A DNA stretch of 40,845 nucleotides from CAYFUL01 sp964346375 (GCA_964346375.1 CAYFUL010000007.1:1-40845), one strand, 5' to 3'; shown: positions 1-8,872, counted from the stretch's first letter. Program-made: numbers and translations. Notes: generated by a model from the sequence alone, not told the origin.

Positions 1-28
1 AAATACGACTGCAAAAGAATCCCGTAGT

Positions 29-205
29 CTATATTAAAATTACATTGTTTCTAGTTGCTGCATATTCAACTATAAAATCCTGTTCAGGTATTTCTACATC
101 ATTTACCTTTGCTACTACTCCATCTGGTCCCTTACTTCCACAAGCTGAAAGTATCATTGAACCTGCCATTACTGCGGCTAAAATTCCTTTTTTTAAAATT
201 TTCAC
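29..205 (-). pseudogene. PrsA/SurA-like foldase lipoprotein, N-terminal part, frame broken
   Basis: The reading frame starts at a GTG (203-205) 6 nt after a strong GGAGGA. It encodes a lipoprotein signal peptide with lipobox LSAC, then a segment of the type VAKVNDVEIPEQDFIVEYA, which matches the start of the SurA/PrsA N-terminal domain of extracytoplasmic peptidyl-prolyl isomerases. It stops at TAG (29-31) after only 58 codons, while PrsA proteins usually run to about 300 residues. Another frame continues open to the window edge after position 36, next to a run of four A. A single-base frameshift is therefore likely. The place directly after mfd is the usual one for this foldase in Clostridia. 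An alternative is a short lipoprotein, which I think less likely. The rest of the gene lies outside the window. Confidence 0.6.
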
Positions 206-261
206 GCTATTCCTCCTTATTTCTTGTAATATTATAACCTATAGTTCAATAATATTTGTGT

Positions 262-3200
262 TTAATTTGTGTTAGTTCCTATATTATTTAATACATTTTT
301 AATATCATCTATTGGATATTTTAAATTATTAAATAACAACCTATCCACTCCGCCAAATTTAAAGTCAAATTTTAAATCTGTTCCTGCCTTAATATTGTTA
401 ATAAGTTCTGGATTTAAAGTACCCTTTAGTAAATCAATTCTATACTTTTCTCCAACCTGTGCAATTTCTAGTACATCCTTTTTAGATGCAATGCTCTTTA
501 ACAGTGCAATGTCCATTAAATTTGACACAGACTTTGGAATTTCTCCAAACCTATCTATTAACTCGTCTATTAAGTCGCTATAATCCTCATCTGAAGATAT
601 TACAGCAATCTTCTTATATATTTCAAGTCTTTGTTCATTATTTTCTACATATTTAACTGGAATAAAGGAATCTAATTTTAAGTCTATGGAAGTCTGTACT
701 TCCTCCTTAATTTCCTCTCCCTTTAATTTAGATACAGCTTCTCTTAAATACTTAATGTATAAATCGTATCCTATTGCATCCATATGTCCATGTTGCCTTG
801 CCCCAAGTATATTTCCAGAACCTCTTATTTCCAAATCACGCATTGCAATTTTTTGACCTGATCCAAATTCTGTAAACTCCTTAATTGCCTTTAATCTCTT
901 CTGTGCGATTTCAGTAAGTGAAACATCCTTGTCGTAGGTTAAATGACAATAGGCAATTCTATTACTCCTTCCAATTCTTCCCCTAAGTTGGTAAAGTTGG
1001 GAGAGCCCAAGTCTATTTGAATCTGTAATAATCATTGTATTTGCATTTGATACGTCCATACCAGTTTCTATAATTGTAGAGCATAGTAGTACGTCAATTT
1101 CTTGGTTAATAAATTTTACCATGGTGGATTCCAATTGACTCTCACTCATCTGTCCATTTGCCATATCAATTCTCGCCTCTGGTACAAGATTTCTAAGCCT
1201 TATTAATTTCTCCTCCATAGATGCAACTCTATTGTAGACAAAGTAAACCTGTCCTCCACGATTTAATTCCTTTAGTATTGCCTCTCTAACTAAGCTGTCC
1301 TTGTACTCAAGTACATAGGTTTGAATTGGGAATCTATCCTCTGGTGGCTCGCCTATAACAGACATATCCCTAATGCCAACCATGGACATCTGTAATGTTC
1401 TTGGAATTGGAGTTGCAGTTAGAGTTAGAGTATCTACATTTTCCTTCATCATCTTTAGCTTTTCCTTATGACGAACTCCAAATCTCTGCTCCTCGTCTAC
1501 AATAAGTAGTCCTAAATCTTTAAACTCAACGTCCTTTGATAATAGTCTATGAGTTCCAACTACTATATCTAAATTTCCACTCTTTAACTTTTTAAGATCC
1601 TCCTTCTGCTCCTTTGAGGTTCTAAATCTTGAAAAAACTCCAATATTTACGGGAAAGTCCTTAAATCTTTCAACCATGGTATTGTAATGTTGTTGTGCAA
1701 GAATTGTAGTAGGTACTAAAAATGCAACTTGCTTTCCATCTAATACTGCTTTAAAAGCTGCCCTAAGGGCAACTTCAGTTTTACCATATCCAACATCGGC
1801 ACAGAGTAACCTATCCATTGGCTTTAAGGATTCCATATCCTCTTTTATCTCCTCTATTGCCTGTAATTGTCCGTCAGTTTCTTCAAATTGGAATGCATCT
1901 TCAAATTCCATCTGCCATTCTCCATCGGCAGAAAAGGCAAATCCCCTTGCATTTTCTCTCTTAGCATAGAGTTTTATTAAATCCTCTGCCATATCCTCAA
2001 CAGATTTTTTCGCCTTGGACTTAGTTCTACTCCACTCCACTGAATTTAATTTATTTACCTTTGGAGATTTATTTCCATCTCCAATAAATTTATTAATCTG
2101 TGAAAGGGACTCTATTGGTAAAAATAATTTGTCCTCGCCGCTGTACTTAATGGAGATATAGTCCTTTAGTACTCCCTTAACCTCCATTCGTTTAGTACCT
2201 TCGTAAACTCCAATACCATGATTTTCATGTACAACATAATCTCCAATATTTAAATCCTCAAAATTTAGAGACTTTTTCTTAGACTGTTTCTTTTTTGATT
2301 TTTTACCATAGATTTCAGAATGGTTAATAAGGACAAATTTTAAAGATGGAATTTCAAAACCACCCTTTAATCCGCCTCTAAGTATATTAATTCCAACTTG
2401 TACTTCCTCGTCATGGTTAATTAATCTTGAACTAAGCTCCTCTTCTTGAAGCTGTTCATGTAATCTAGCAGTCCTCTTTTCATCTCCTGAAAGAATTAAA
2501 ATTCTATAGTCTCTCTTTAAATAGGATTTTAAATCCTCGTAGAATAGATCAATTTTTCCCCTATAGTTAGTAGTGTGTACTACGGAGAAGTTTATTTCAA
2601 CCTTTGGCATAAGTTTTGGAGAACGTCTATTTAGAGAATTTCCAAGTACAGTCTTATTTTCTAGGAAGATTTTAAAAATTGTACTAGAGTCTAGTTTAAT
2701 ATTGGAGTGGCTTTTTAATATCTCCCCTTTTGAAAGTAACTCTGCCACTTCCGTCTCTCTTAAACTCTCTACTCCTTCAATACCCTCTACAAGTTCTACT
2801 GGCTCGTTTAATAGAAATATAAGCTCTCCGTCAAGGTACCTGCTCCAATGGGAGAGATACTCCTGTGGAATATAGGGAATAATTAAATCCCTATTTCTAA
2901 TTCGCGTACCATTTTTTAAATTTTCTATTACTTCCCTAAATTTATCTTCAGAGTTTTTTCTAGCATCTCCAGATAAATTTGAAGACTTTAATTCCTCCTC
3001 AATACCATTTATTATTTGTTCCCTAATCTCCATTGGTAGTATAAATTCCTCTACGGGACTTATTTCAATACTATCCAAAACCTCAAGGGACCTTTGTGTA
3101 AGGGGATCGAAAACTCTTATGGAGTCCACTTCATTGTCAAAGAACTCAATTCTATATGGTCTAGTATCTGTGGAATATATATCAATTATTCCACCTCTAT

Positions 3201-3717
3201 GGGAAAATTGTCCCGGCCCTTCAACTTGATGGTTTGACTCGTAGCCCATAGTAACCAAACTTGAAAGAAGGGTATTTATTTCAACTTCCTCACCCATTTT
3301 TAAACTTATCCTATGATTATTAAAATACTTTGGGTTCATATACTTATCAGACATGGCTTCCATAGTAGTTACTATAATTTTCGCCCTATTATTTATTATT
3401 GCATCAATGGTTTTAAGTCTAGTAATGGTATTTTCCGTTGAACCAGAAAGAGCACTAAAGTAAAATAGCTCCCTCTTTGGAAGATGGTAAACCTGTTCCT
3501 CTCCCAGTCCTAGTATATCCTCATATACCATCTTCGCCCTAAGTTCATTTCTCTCAACTACAATAATTGGAGAATCGCTACATAATGTATATGCAAGATG
3601 GGGAATGTATCTGTCAATTGTACCCACTAGGGAAATTGGGCTTCTATTTAATTGTAAATTGTCGATTATTTTAGAGTACTCCTCTGACTCTAAAAGTATA
3701 TTTTTTAAATTACTCAT
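262..3717 (-). CDS. mfd: Transcription-repair coupling factor Mfd
   Basis: Mfd is a DNA translocase that removes RNA polymerase stalled at lesions and recruits UvrA in nucleotide excision repair. The 1151-residue protein has the full family architecture: an N-terminal UvrB-like module, a CarD-like RNA polymerase interaction domain (NIGDYVVHENHGIGVYEGT near residue 490), superfamily 2 helicase motifs (ADVGYGKTE near 640, DEEQRFG near 740) and a C-terminal TRCF domain. I chose the ATG at 3717 (MSNLKNIL) because homologues start there; an in-frame TTG lies 7 codons upstream, and neither has a strong ribosome site. It follows pth by a few tens of bases in the glmU-prs-pth-mfd operon. There is no frame damage over 3.4 kb, in contrast to the genes at 14.6-26.8 kb. 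Confidence 0.97.
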   Translation of the reverse strand: MSNLKNILLESEEYSKIIDNLQLNRSPISLVGTIDRYIPHLAYTLCSDSPIIVVERNELRAKMVYEDILGLGEEQVYHLPKRELFYFSALSGSTENTITRLKTIDAIINNRAKIIVTTMEAMSDKYMNPKYFNNHRISLKMGEEVEINTLLSSLVTMGYESNHQVEGPGQFSHRGGIIDIYSTDTRPYRIEFFDNEVDSIRVFDPLTQRSLEVLDSIEISPVEEFILPMEIREQIINGIEEELKSSNLSGDARKNSEDKFREVIENLKNGTRIRNRDLIIPYIPQEYLSHWSRYLDGELIFLLNEPVELVEGIEGVESLRETEVAELLSKGEILKSHSNIKLDSSTIFKIFLENKTVLGNSLNRRSPKLMPKVEINFSVVHTTNYRGKIDLFYEDLKSYLKRDYRILILSGDEKRTARLHEQLQEEELSSRLINHDEEVQVGINILRGGLKGGFEIPSLKFVLINHSEIYGKKSKKKQSKKKSLNFEDLNIGDYVVHENHGIGVYEGTKRMEVKGVLKDYISIKYSGEDKLFLPIESLSQINKFIGDGNKSPKVNKLNSVEWSRTKSKAKKSVEDMAEDLIKLYAKRENARGFAFSADGEWQMEFEDAFQFEETDGQLQAIEEIKEDMESLKPMDRLLCADVGYGKTEVALRAAFKAVLDGKQVAFLVPTTILAQQHYNTMVERFKDFPVNIGVFSRFRTSKEQKEDLKKLKSGNLDIVVGTHRLLSKDVEFKDLGLLIVDEEQRFGVRHKEKLKMMKENVDTLTLTATPIPRTLQMSMVGIRDMSVIGEPPEDRFPIQTYVLEYKDSLVREAILKELNRGGQVYFVYNRVASMEEKLIRLRNLVPEARIDMANGQMSESQLESTMVKFINQEIDVLLCSTIIETGMDVSNANTMIITDSNRLGLSQLYQLRGRIGRSNRIAYCHLTYDKDVSLTEIAQKRLKAIKEFTEFGSGQKIAMRDLEIRGSGNILGARQHGHMDAIGYDLYIKYLREAVSKLKGEEIKEEVQTSIDLKLDSFIPVKYVENNEQRLEIYKKIAVISSDEDYSDLIDELIDRFGEIPKSVSNLMDIALLKSIASKKDVLEIAQVGEKYRIDLLKGTLNPELINNIKAGTDLKFDFKFGGVDRLLFNNLKYPIDDIKNVLNNIGTNTN

Positions 3718-3742
3718 ACACCACACAAAATTGCCCAACAGA

Positions 3743-4315
3743 TTACTGTTGAGCTCTTTTATTATAATTATTCATGGCAAAATCTATGCCCTCTTTTACA
3801 ATACTAAGAGCAGCTTTTGCGCCTAATTCTATTGTCTTATTTACTTCATCTTGCTGATTTGGGGTAAAACCCCTTAGTACAAAATCAGCTAAATCCTCTC
3901 CAGGAGGTTTATTTCCAACGCCTATTTTAATTCTAGGAAAATCAGTCGAACCTATTAAATTTACTATGGACTTTAACCCATTATGAGTACCAGCACTTCC
4001 ACTCTTTCGAATTCTTAAAGTAGCAAATTCAATATCAATATCATCTACTATAACTATTAAATTTTCAGGAGGAACTTTATAGAAATTCATAATCTCTCTA
4101 ATGCTATCTCCTGAATTATTCATATAGGTCTGTGGTTTTACAAGGTAAATCTTTTCACCGGCGTACCTAGTTTCAGCAATAAGCCCTCTAAATTTTAGCT
4201 TATTTACCTCTACACCAAGTTCTTTTGCTATAACATCAAGTGCTTTAAACCCAACATTATGCTTAGTAGATTCATATTGTGTTCCCGGATTTCCCAGTCC
4301 CGCAATAATGTACAT
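3743..4315 (-). CDS. pth: Peptidyl-tRNA hydrolase
   Basis: Pth cleaves the ester bond of peptidyl-tRNA released from stalled ribosomes and recycles the tRNA in the cytoplasm. The 190-residue protein shows the family start MYIIAGLGNPGTQYESTKHN, with the catalytic His in TKHNVGF, the NTYMN-like segment QTYMNNSGDS and the conserved GSAGTHNGLKS loop. The start is ATG 4313-4315, one base after the prs stop codon, so the two genes are translationally coupled; an upstream in-frame ATG at 4330 lies inside prs and is less likely. The length matches the family (about 190). Confidence 0.97.
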   Translation of the reverse strand: MYIIAGLGNPGTQYESTKHNVGFKALDVIAKELGVEVNKLKFRGLIAETRYAGEKIYLVKPQTYMNNSGDSIREIMNFYKVPPENLIVIVDDIDIEFATLRIRKSGSAGTHNGLKSIVNLIGSTDFPRIKIGVGNKPPGEDLADFVLRGFTPNQQDEVNKTIELGAKAALSIVKEGIDFAMNNYNKRAQQ

Positions 4316-4316
4316 A

Positions 4317-5276
4317 CTACCTCTTATCAAACATTTCAGAAATTGAAGAGTTTGAATTTATTCTTCTAATTGCAGAGGCAAAAATCGGAGCAACAGATAC
4401 GATGTCAATTTTATCTATCTTCCTTTCCTCTGGAAGTTCAATTGTATCAGTTATTACAAATTTTTCAAGTTTTGAGTCCCTAATTCTTTCAATAGCTGGG
4501 CCAGAAAGAACTCCATGGGAAGCACAGCCATAAACCTTTAAAGCTCCCTTTTCTAAAAGTGCATCGGCAGCAAGACAAATTGTACCAGCTGTGTCAATAA
4601 TATCGTCAATTAAAATACACTTCTTGCCCTCAACAGTTCCAATAATATTCATAACCTCAGCTACATTTGGTCTTGGGCGTCTTTTTTCAATAATGGCAAT
4701 TGAAAGTCCAAGTTCATTTGCAAAATCCCTTGCTCTAGTAACTCCACCAAGATCTGGAGAAACTACTACAAAGTCATCGAGATTATCTACAATATCCTTA
4801 AAGTAGTTAGCTAAAAACACCTTTGCAGTTAAATGGTCTACAGGAATGTCAAAGTATCCTTGAATTTGGCCAGCATGAAGGTCCATTGTAACAAGTCTAT
4901 CTACACCAACAGTAGTAATTAAATCTGCTACTAATTTCGCTGTAATAGGCTCTCTTGCCTTAGTTTTTCTATCCTGTCTAGCATAGCCATAGTATGGAAT
5001 TACGGCGTTTATTCTGCCAGCAGAGGCACGTTTTAATGCGTCAATAATAATAAGAAGTTCCATAAGATTATTATTTACAGGGTTAGAAGTAGATTGAACT
5101 ACATAGACATCCTTACCTCTTACAGAAACGTCTATTTCAATAGCAATTTCTCCATCGCTAAAAGTCTTTACTTCGCTAGGACCAACTTCGATTTTTAATA
5201 TGTCGCATATTCTCTTTACAAGCTTTTTGTTGGAATTACCTGTAAATACAATAATCTCACCATTGTTAGAATTCAT
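4317..5276 (-). CDS. prs: Ribose-phosphate pyrophosphokinase (PRPP synthetase)
   Basis: The enzyme makes phosphoribosyl pyrophosphate from ribose 5-phosphate and ATP, feeding purine, pyrimidine, His, Trp and NAD synthesis. The 319-residue protein has the bacterial class I motifs: FSDGEIAIEI near residue 40, the ATP/metal segment DLHAGQIQGYFDIPVDHLTA near 130-150, and the PRPP loop CILIDDIIDTAGT near 220. It sits directly after glmU (2-base gap), and the ATG follows a purine-rich GGGGGTAAA. The glmU-prs pair is a classical Bacillota arrangement that links UDP-GlcNAc and nucleotide precursor supply. Confidence 0.97.
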   Translation of the reverse strand: MNSNNGEIIVFTGNSNKKLVKRICDILKIEVGPSEVKTFSDGEIAIEIDVSVRGKDVYVVQSTSNPVNNNLMELLIIIDALKRASAGRINAVIPYYGYARQDRKTKAREPITAKLVADLITTVGVDRLVTMDLHAGQIQGYFDIPVDHLTAKVFLANYFKDIVDNLDDFVVVSPDLGGVTRARDFANELGLSIAIIEKRRPRPNVAEVMNIIGTVEGKKCILIDDIIDTAGTICLAADALLEKGALKVYGCASHGVLSGPAIERIRDSKLEKFVITDTIELPEERKIDKIDIVSVAPIFASAIRRINSNSSISEMFDKR

Positions 5277-5278
5277 TT

Positions 5279-6664
5279 TTACCCCCTATTAAGTCCCTTT
5301 CTTTTAACCCAGCCGGAAATATTCCTCTGTTCAGTTCTCTCTATAGCTAAATCTCCATCTTCAACATTTTTAGTAATAGTAGAGCCAGCTGCAATATAGG
5401 CATTGTCCTTTACTTCAACAGGTGCAATTAAATTTACATTACAACCTATAAAGGCATTGTCCCCAATAGTAGTTCTATTTTTTTCAACTCCATTGTAATT
5501 TACAGTAACTACTCCGCAACCTACATTTACATTTTTACCAATATCACTATCTCCAACATAGGTTAGATGGGAAATTTTTGTACCACTTCCAATATTGGAA
5601 TTTTTAACTTCTACAAAGTTACCGATTTTAACATTGTCCTCAATTACACTACCAGGTCTTATATTTGCAAAAGGTCCAATAGTTACACTGTCTCCAATAA
5701 TAGAATCATCAAGGTAGGAATTTTTAATTTCAACTCCCGAACCAATTTTACAGTTATTAATTCTAGTATTACCGTAAATTGTACAGTTATCTCCAATTTC
5801 GGTAGCGCCTTCAATAACAACTCCAGGGTATATAGCCACATCCCTACCAAGTTTTACACCATGGCTAATAACGGTATTTCTACTTTCAATAATAGTAACA
5901 CCGTTAATCATATGCTCATCATTAATTCTCCTTCTCATAATCTTTTCAGACTGGGAAAGTTGAACGCGAGTATTAATACCAAATACCTCCACCTCGTTGG
6001 CAAGGGCATAGGCACCCACCGGATAATCTCTACTAGCAATAACCTCTACTACATCAGTTAAGTATAACTCGCCCTTTACATTATTAGTATCTAAATGCTT
6101 TAAGGCTTCCTTTAAAAATCTCCCTTTAAAAACATATACTCCCGAGTTAACTTCTGTAATTGCCTTTTCCTTTTCGTTGGCATCCCTTTGCTCAACAATT
6201 CTAGTTACATAATTTCTTTCATTTCTTACAATTCTTCCATATCCAGTAGGATCAAGGAGCTCTGCAGTAAGAACAGTGCCCACTAATTTCTTCTTGTTGT
6301 GAAAATCTATAAGAGCTTTAATAGTCTCACTTGTAATAAGGGGACTATCTCCATTTAAAATAATTACATTATCTTCATCATCAATTTCATCAACTGCCTG
6401 CATAACTGCAAATCCAGTACCATATGGATTGCCCTCTCCAATAGGTTGACTCTTAAAAATTAACTCACTGTCCTCTCCATAAGCACTTAAAATTTGGTCT
6501 GCTTTATGGCCAACAACTACAATATTTTTGTCTATGTATGCATCCTTACAGGCATCTAGTACATAAGAAAGTAACGACTTACCAGCAATTTTATGCAATA
6601 CCTTTGGAAGTGATGACTTCATCCTTGTACCTTCTCCTGCTGCCAGGATTACTGAAACATTCAT
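5279..6664 (-). CDS. glmU: Bifunctional GlmU (GlcNAc-1-P uridyltransferase / GlcN-1-P acetyltransferase)
   Basis: GlmU makes UDP-N-acetylglucosamine, the precursor of peptidoglycan. The N-terminal half has the nucleotidyltransferase signature LAAGEGTRMKS with the conserved Lys of SSLPKVLHK, and GDSPLI in the metal-binding area. The C-terminal half is a left-handed beta helix of hexapeptide repeats (ATEIGDN, GSGVEIKN, VKIGNFVEVKN). I chose ATG 6662-6664 (MNVSVILAAGEG), which follows AGAGGTG, giving 461 residues; an ATG 17 codons further upstream would put extra sequence over the promoter's -10 region and is rejected. It is the first gene of the operon glmU-prs-pth-mfd. Confidence 0.97.
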   Translation of the reverse strand: MNVSVILAAGEGTRMKSSLPKVLHKIAGKSLLSYVLDACKDAYIDKNIVVVGHKADQILSAYGEDSELIFKSQPIGEGNPYGTGFAVMQAVDEIDDEDNVIILNGDSPLITSETIKALIDFHNKKKLVGTVLTAELLDPTGYGRIVRNERNYVTRIVEQRDANEKEKAITEVNSGVYVFKGRFLKEALKHLDTNNVKGELYLTDVVEVIASRDYPVGAYALANEVEVFGINTRVQLSQSEKIMRRRINDEHMINGVTIIESRNTVISHGVKLGRDVAIYPGVVIEGATEIGDNCTIYGNTRINNCKIGSGVEIKNSYLDDSIIGDSVTIGPFANIRPGSVIEDNVKIGNFVEVKNSNIGSGTKISHLTYVGDSDIGKNVNVGCGVVTVNYNGVEKNRTTIGDNAFIGCNVNLIAPVEVKDNAYIAAGSTITKNVEDGDLAIERTEQRNISGWVKRKGLNRG

Positions 6665-6686
6665 TTGTACACCTCTCTTTGTAATC

Positions 6687-6715
6687 ATTATAACTATTTT
6701 AAGGGATGTGTTCAA
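6687..6715 (-). promoter_or_regulatory. Sigma-A promoter of the glmU operon
   Basis: On the minus strand TTGAAC (6715-6710) and TATAAT (6692-6687) are separated by exactly 17 bases. The -10 lies 22 bases before the glmU ATG, leaving a short leader that holds the AGAGGTG ribosome site. This is a near-consensus vegetative promoter. Confidence 0.8.
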
Positions 6716-6786
6716 TAAATAATAAATTTATAAAATGTAGAGCATTGAAATTTACAGATGTAATAAAAATACTTTTTTATTTAAAT

Positions 6787-6838
6787 GAAGGGGAACCAGG
6801 GGAGAAATAACGCAGTTTCTCCCCTTTGGTTCCCCTTC
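6787..6838. repeat. Long hairpin (inverted repeat)
   Basis: The left arm GAAGGGGAACC-A-GGGGAGAAA (6787-6807) is complementary to the right arm (6816-6838), with two unpaired bases and an 8-base loop TAACGCAG. About 20 base pairs can form. There is no T-run on either side, so it is not a simple terminator. It lies upstream of the glmU promoter and is probably part of a small non-coding repeat. Confidence 0.75.
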
Positions 6839-6839
6839 A

Positions 6840-6966
6840 CCCCTCCTAACCCCTCTCGCTTACTGAAGGAAAGTTTTCTCGGCAAAGGCTAAAAATTCCA
6901 AACTCGCTACGCTCAAACATGGAATTTTCTTAACGCCTTTACCTCGAAAATTGTGTGGGAGGGGAA
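6840..6966. repeat. Imperfect inverted repeat, about 127 bp, MITE-like
   Basis: The outer ends read CCCCTCC (from about 6840) and GGGAGGGG (to 6964). The inner arms read AAAGGCTAAAAATTCCA and TGGAATTTTCTTAACGCCTTT around a central segment CTCGCTACGCTC. The arms pair imperfectly over roughly 50 bases. This resembles a miniature inverted-repeat or REP-like element, but I see no coding capacity and no clear target-site duplication. Confidence 0.5.
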
Positions 6967-7047
6967 TATTATTACTATTACTAAAATAATTATCTTAGAA
7001 AATCTTTATTAGTAAATTTTATAAATCCAGATAATTCGTAACCCATG

Positions 7048-7080
7048 GTAGGTATCGGGCGTCCCGCCCGACCCGAGGGG
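7048..7080 (+). repeat. GTAG-type REP-like palindrome, copy 1
   Basis: The element begins GTAGG, contains the perfect stem TCGGGCG-TCC-CGCCCGA and ends ACCCGAGGGG. The same GTAG start and the same ACCCGAGGGG end occur, reversed, at 32177-32209. A GTAG tetranucleotide 5' of an imperfect palindrome is the hallmark of REP sequences mobilised by RAYT transposases; no RAYT gene is in this window. Confidence 0.6.
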
Positions 7081-7239
7081 AGTGTGCATCGGTACTATGG
7101 AATACATTTGTAATATCAAACATAATTTCAAATACCAACGTTACAAAATTCTACGGCTAACGGGGAACCCAATTCAATCCGCCCTTACTGTGGGTTATTT
7201 GTTTTGTATAGTATTTTTAACAACTACTTTGTTTTTATC

Positions 7240-7275
7240 AAAAAATACCCCCGTATTTCTACGAGGGTATTTCAA
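7240..7275 (-). terminator. Rho-independent terminator of the rhodanese lipoprotein gene
   Basis: Read on the minus strand: AAATACCCTCGTA, loop GAAA, TACGGGGGTATTT, then a T-run. It lies a few bases after the stop codon of the rhodanese-like gene and closes the two-gene lipoprotein operon. Confidence 0.85.
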
Positions 7276-7280
7276 AAATC

Positions 7281-7949
7281 CTACTGTGCAACTGGAGTTG
7301 CATTTATTGTATAAACTGCTTCTACGCCAAGTTCTTCAACGTCTGTAATAAGGTCCCTATATTCTTCAGCAGTATATTGTGCCATACCACCAATATTATA
7401 AACCTTGTTCATATCGTAACCTTTTTGCTCTAAAATCTTCATTAACATTGCAACTCTACCACCAGATTGGCAAATTATCATTAAATTTTTATCCTTAGGG
7501 AAAAGTGCCTCAAGTATTGCATCAGAAGATTCATAAGCTGCAACAGGAGCTTCTAAAGTGCCACCATAAAGTTGTGGGAATCCCTCTTGACCTGCTTGCT
7601 CATTAAAGATATATGCAAAGTATGGAATAATTTCGAAATTTTTAAAGTGCTTCTTAGTATAGTCACCATAATCTCTTACATCAATATAAACAGTGTCTTC
7701 TCTATTTAAATAGTCCTTTAAATTTGTGTTGTTAATATTTGATCCTTCTGCACTAAAGTCTCCATCAGTATTTCTTGGTGCAGGTAGTTCGGCAACTGCT
7801 GGTGCTTCTGCAACATCAGCTGGTGCATTTGCTTCAGTTTTGTTTCCTTCATTAGCAGGTGCATCTGCAGGTTTATTAGCTGGTGCTCCACAGCTAACTA
7901 AAATTAACATTACAAGTAATAATGAAATTATTCTTTTAAATTTACTCAT
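7281..7949 (-). CDS. Rhodanese-like lipoprotein
   Basis: This is a predicted membrane-anchored extracytoplasmic protein of 222 residues. A signal peptide ends in lipobox LVSC near residue 20, followed by an Ala/Pro/Glu-rich linker of about 45 residues and a rhodanese domain. The domain has YIDVRDYGDYTKKHFKN early and the active-site loop IICQSGGRVA with its Cys near residue 158, then KVYNIGGM. Rhodaneses transfer sulfane sulfur, but this position outside the cell leaves the real substrate open. I chose ATG 7947-7949 because AAAGGA lies 8 bases upstream; the ATG three codons earlier is too close to that site. It follows the disrupted FMN-motif lipoprotein by 17 bases, and both share the lipobox-plus-GAPA start, suggesting one operon. 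Confidence 0.85.
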   Translation of the reverse strand: MSKFKRIISLLLVMLILVSCGAPANKPADAPANEGNKTEANAPADVAEAPAVAELPAPRNTDGDFSAEGSNINNTNLKDYLNREDTVYIDVRDYGDYTKKHFKNFEIIPYFAYIFNEQAGQEGFPQLYGGTLEAPVAAYESSDAILEALFPKDKNLMIICQSGGRVAMLMKILEQKGYDMNKVYNIGGMAQYTAEEYRDLITDVEELGVEAVYTINATPVAQ

Positions 7950-7966
7950 TTTAAACATCCTTTCAA

Positions 7967-8714
7967 TTATTTAAAAAATTCGTCATTTTGATGATACTCA
8001 ATTACAGAATGAAGTATTCTTATAATGTTGTTTGCAGAAACTGATGCTCCTGAAAAAGTATCGATCATGTAGCCCTCTCTACCTTCTCCTTGAGTGTAAT
8101 CTTCAGCTTTAATATCTTCCATTACACTTAGAGAATTTATGTAGGCTGCGTTTTTCTTAGGAAAGTATGAAATAAATTCATTCTTAAACATATCGTAGGT
8201 TTGTCCGCCAGGACCAGGGTTTGAATCTCCCCAGAATCCACCTAGGTAATGTCCCGTAGAATCTTGGTCAAATGAAATGTATTTAACTTCTACATCATCT
8301 GGATTTTTACTAGATGGTAGTGTAAGTTCTACATACATTGTCTGCCAAATATTTACAGACGCTTCTCTACAAGTACAAGATAAATAAGACACTTGGTATT
8401 TTATATAATCTCTAGCACGATATCTAAAGTTGATAAATGCGTAGAAAGGTGTCTCGTTTCTTGGACCGTCAATATGTGCATGAGGTACAATTGCTACAAC
8501 GTTTCCTATTCCATCGGCTCCTAGTCCTGCACTATTATTGAGGAAGTGATTTATTTCCTCTAGTGAAATATCTGATTGTGAGTAGTTTCACCTGTGGCTT
8601 CGCTAGCATTTCCTTCGGCTTCTTTATCCTTGGAATTTGAACTAGCAGGCGCTCCACAACTAGTTAGGACTAATATAAGAGCTAGTAGAATAAAAATGAT
8701 TTTGTTTTTTTCAT
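7967..8714 (-). pseudogene. Lipoprotein with FMN-attachment-like motif, two frameshifts
   Basis: If two missing bases are restored, this reads as one 249-residue lipoprotein. It has a signal peptide of the form KIIFILLALILVLTSCGAPA, a low-complexity linker, a central region unfamiliar to me with a CTC motif, and near the C-terminus DTFSGASVSANN. The last fits D-x2-(S/T)-G-A-(S/T), the ApbE flavin-transferase target seen in FMN-binding domains. The first break is in a run of seven A (8705-8711) just after the ATG, where eight A would join ATG to the signal peptide. The second is near 8585 in the linker. GGAGATG precedes the start. Only residues after the second break are open to the stop. Function is unknown; an extracytoplasmic redox flavoprotein is my inference. 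Confidence 0.65.
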
Positions 8715-8746
8715 TCCATCATCTCCTTTGTATTAATCTTATCTTA

Positions 8747-8775
8747 ATTTTACATTGGGTGAAATCGTTTGTTAA
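8747..8775 (-). promoter_or_regulatory. Promoter of the lipoprotein pair
   Basis: On the minus strand TTAACA (8775-8770), a 17-base spacer ending in TG, then TAAAAT (8752-8747) make an extended -10 promoter. It lies 33 bases before the ATG of the FMN-motif lipoprotein and looks undamaged, so the operon may still be transcribed and supply the rhodanese lipoprotein. Confidence 0.6.
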
Positions 8776-8810
8776 TCAAATTAAAAATTTCGTATATTTT
8801 TGTAACATAT

Positions 8811-8841
8811 AAAAAAATCTTCGCATATCTACGAAGATTTT
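8811..8841 (-). terminator. Terminator of the uvrB-uvrA-ldt operon
   Basis: On the minus strand AAAATCTTCG, an 8-base loop and CGAAGATTTT form a perfect 10-bp stem followed by further T residues. It lies about 30 bases after the L,D-transpeptidase stop codon. Confidence 0.85.
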
Positions 8842-8872
8842 AGTTTCATTATTTTCAATTACTCTATGTTAA

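Larger units (their letters stand above)
6716..7239. other. Gene-free repeat-rich spacer
   Basis: No plausible coding sequence was found between the glmU promoter and the terminator of the rhodanese gene. The space holds three palindromic structures listed separately (6787-6838, 6840-6966, 7048-7080), with AT-rich sequence between them. The G+C-rich palindromes stand out against the AT-rich surroundings. Confidence 0.7.

Noticed and set aside
5567..6061. 164-codon open frame on the plus strand opposite glmU
   Set aside because: It is antisense to the hexapeptide repeats, with no ribosome site and low-complexity Asn/Ser-rich translation. A shadow of the periodic repeat.
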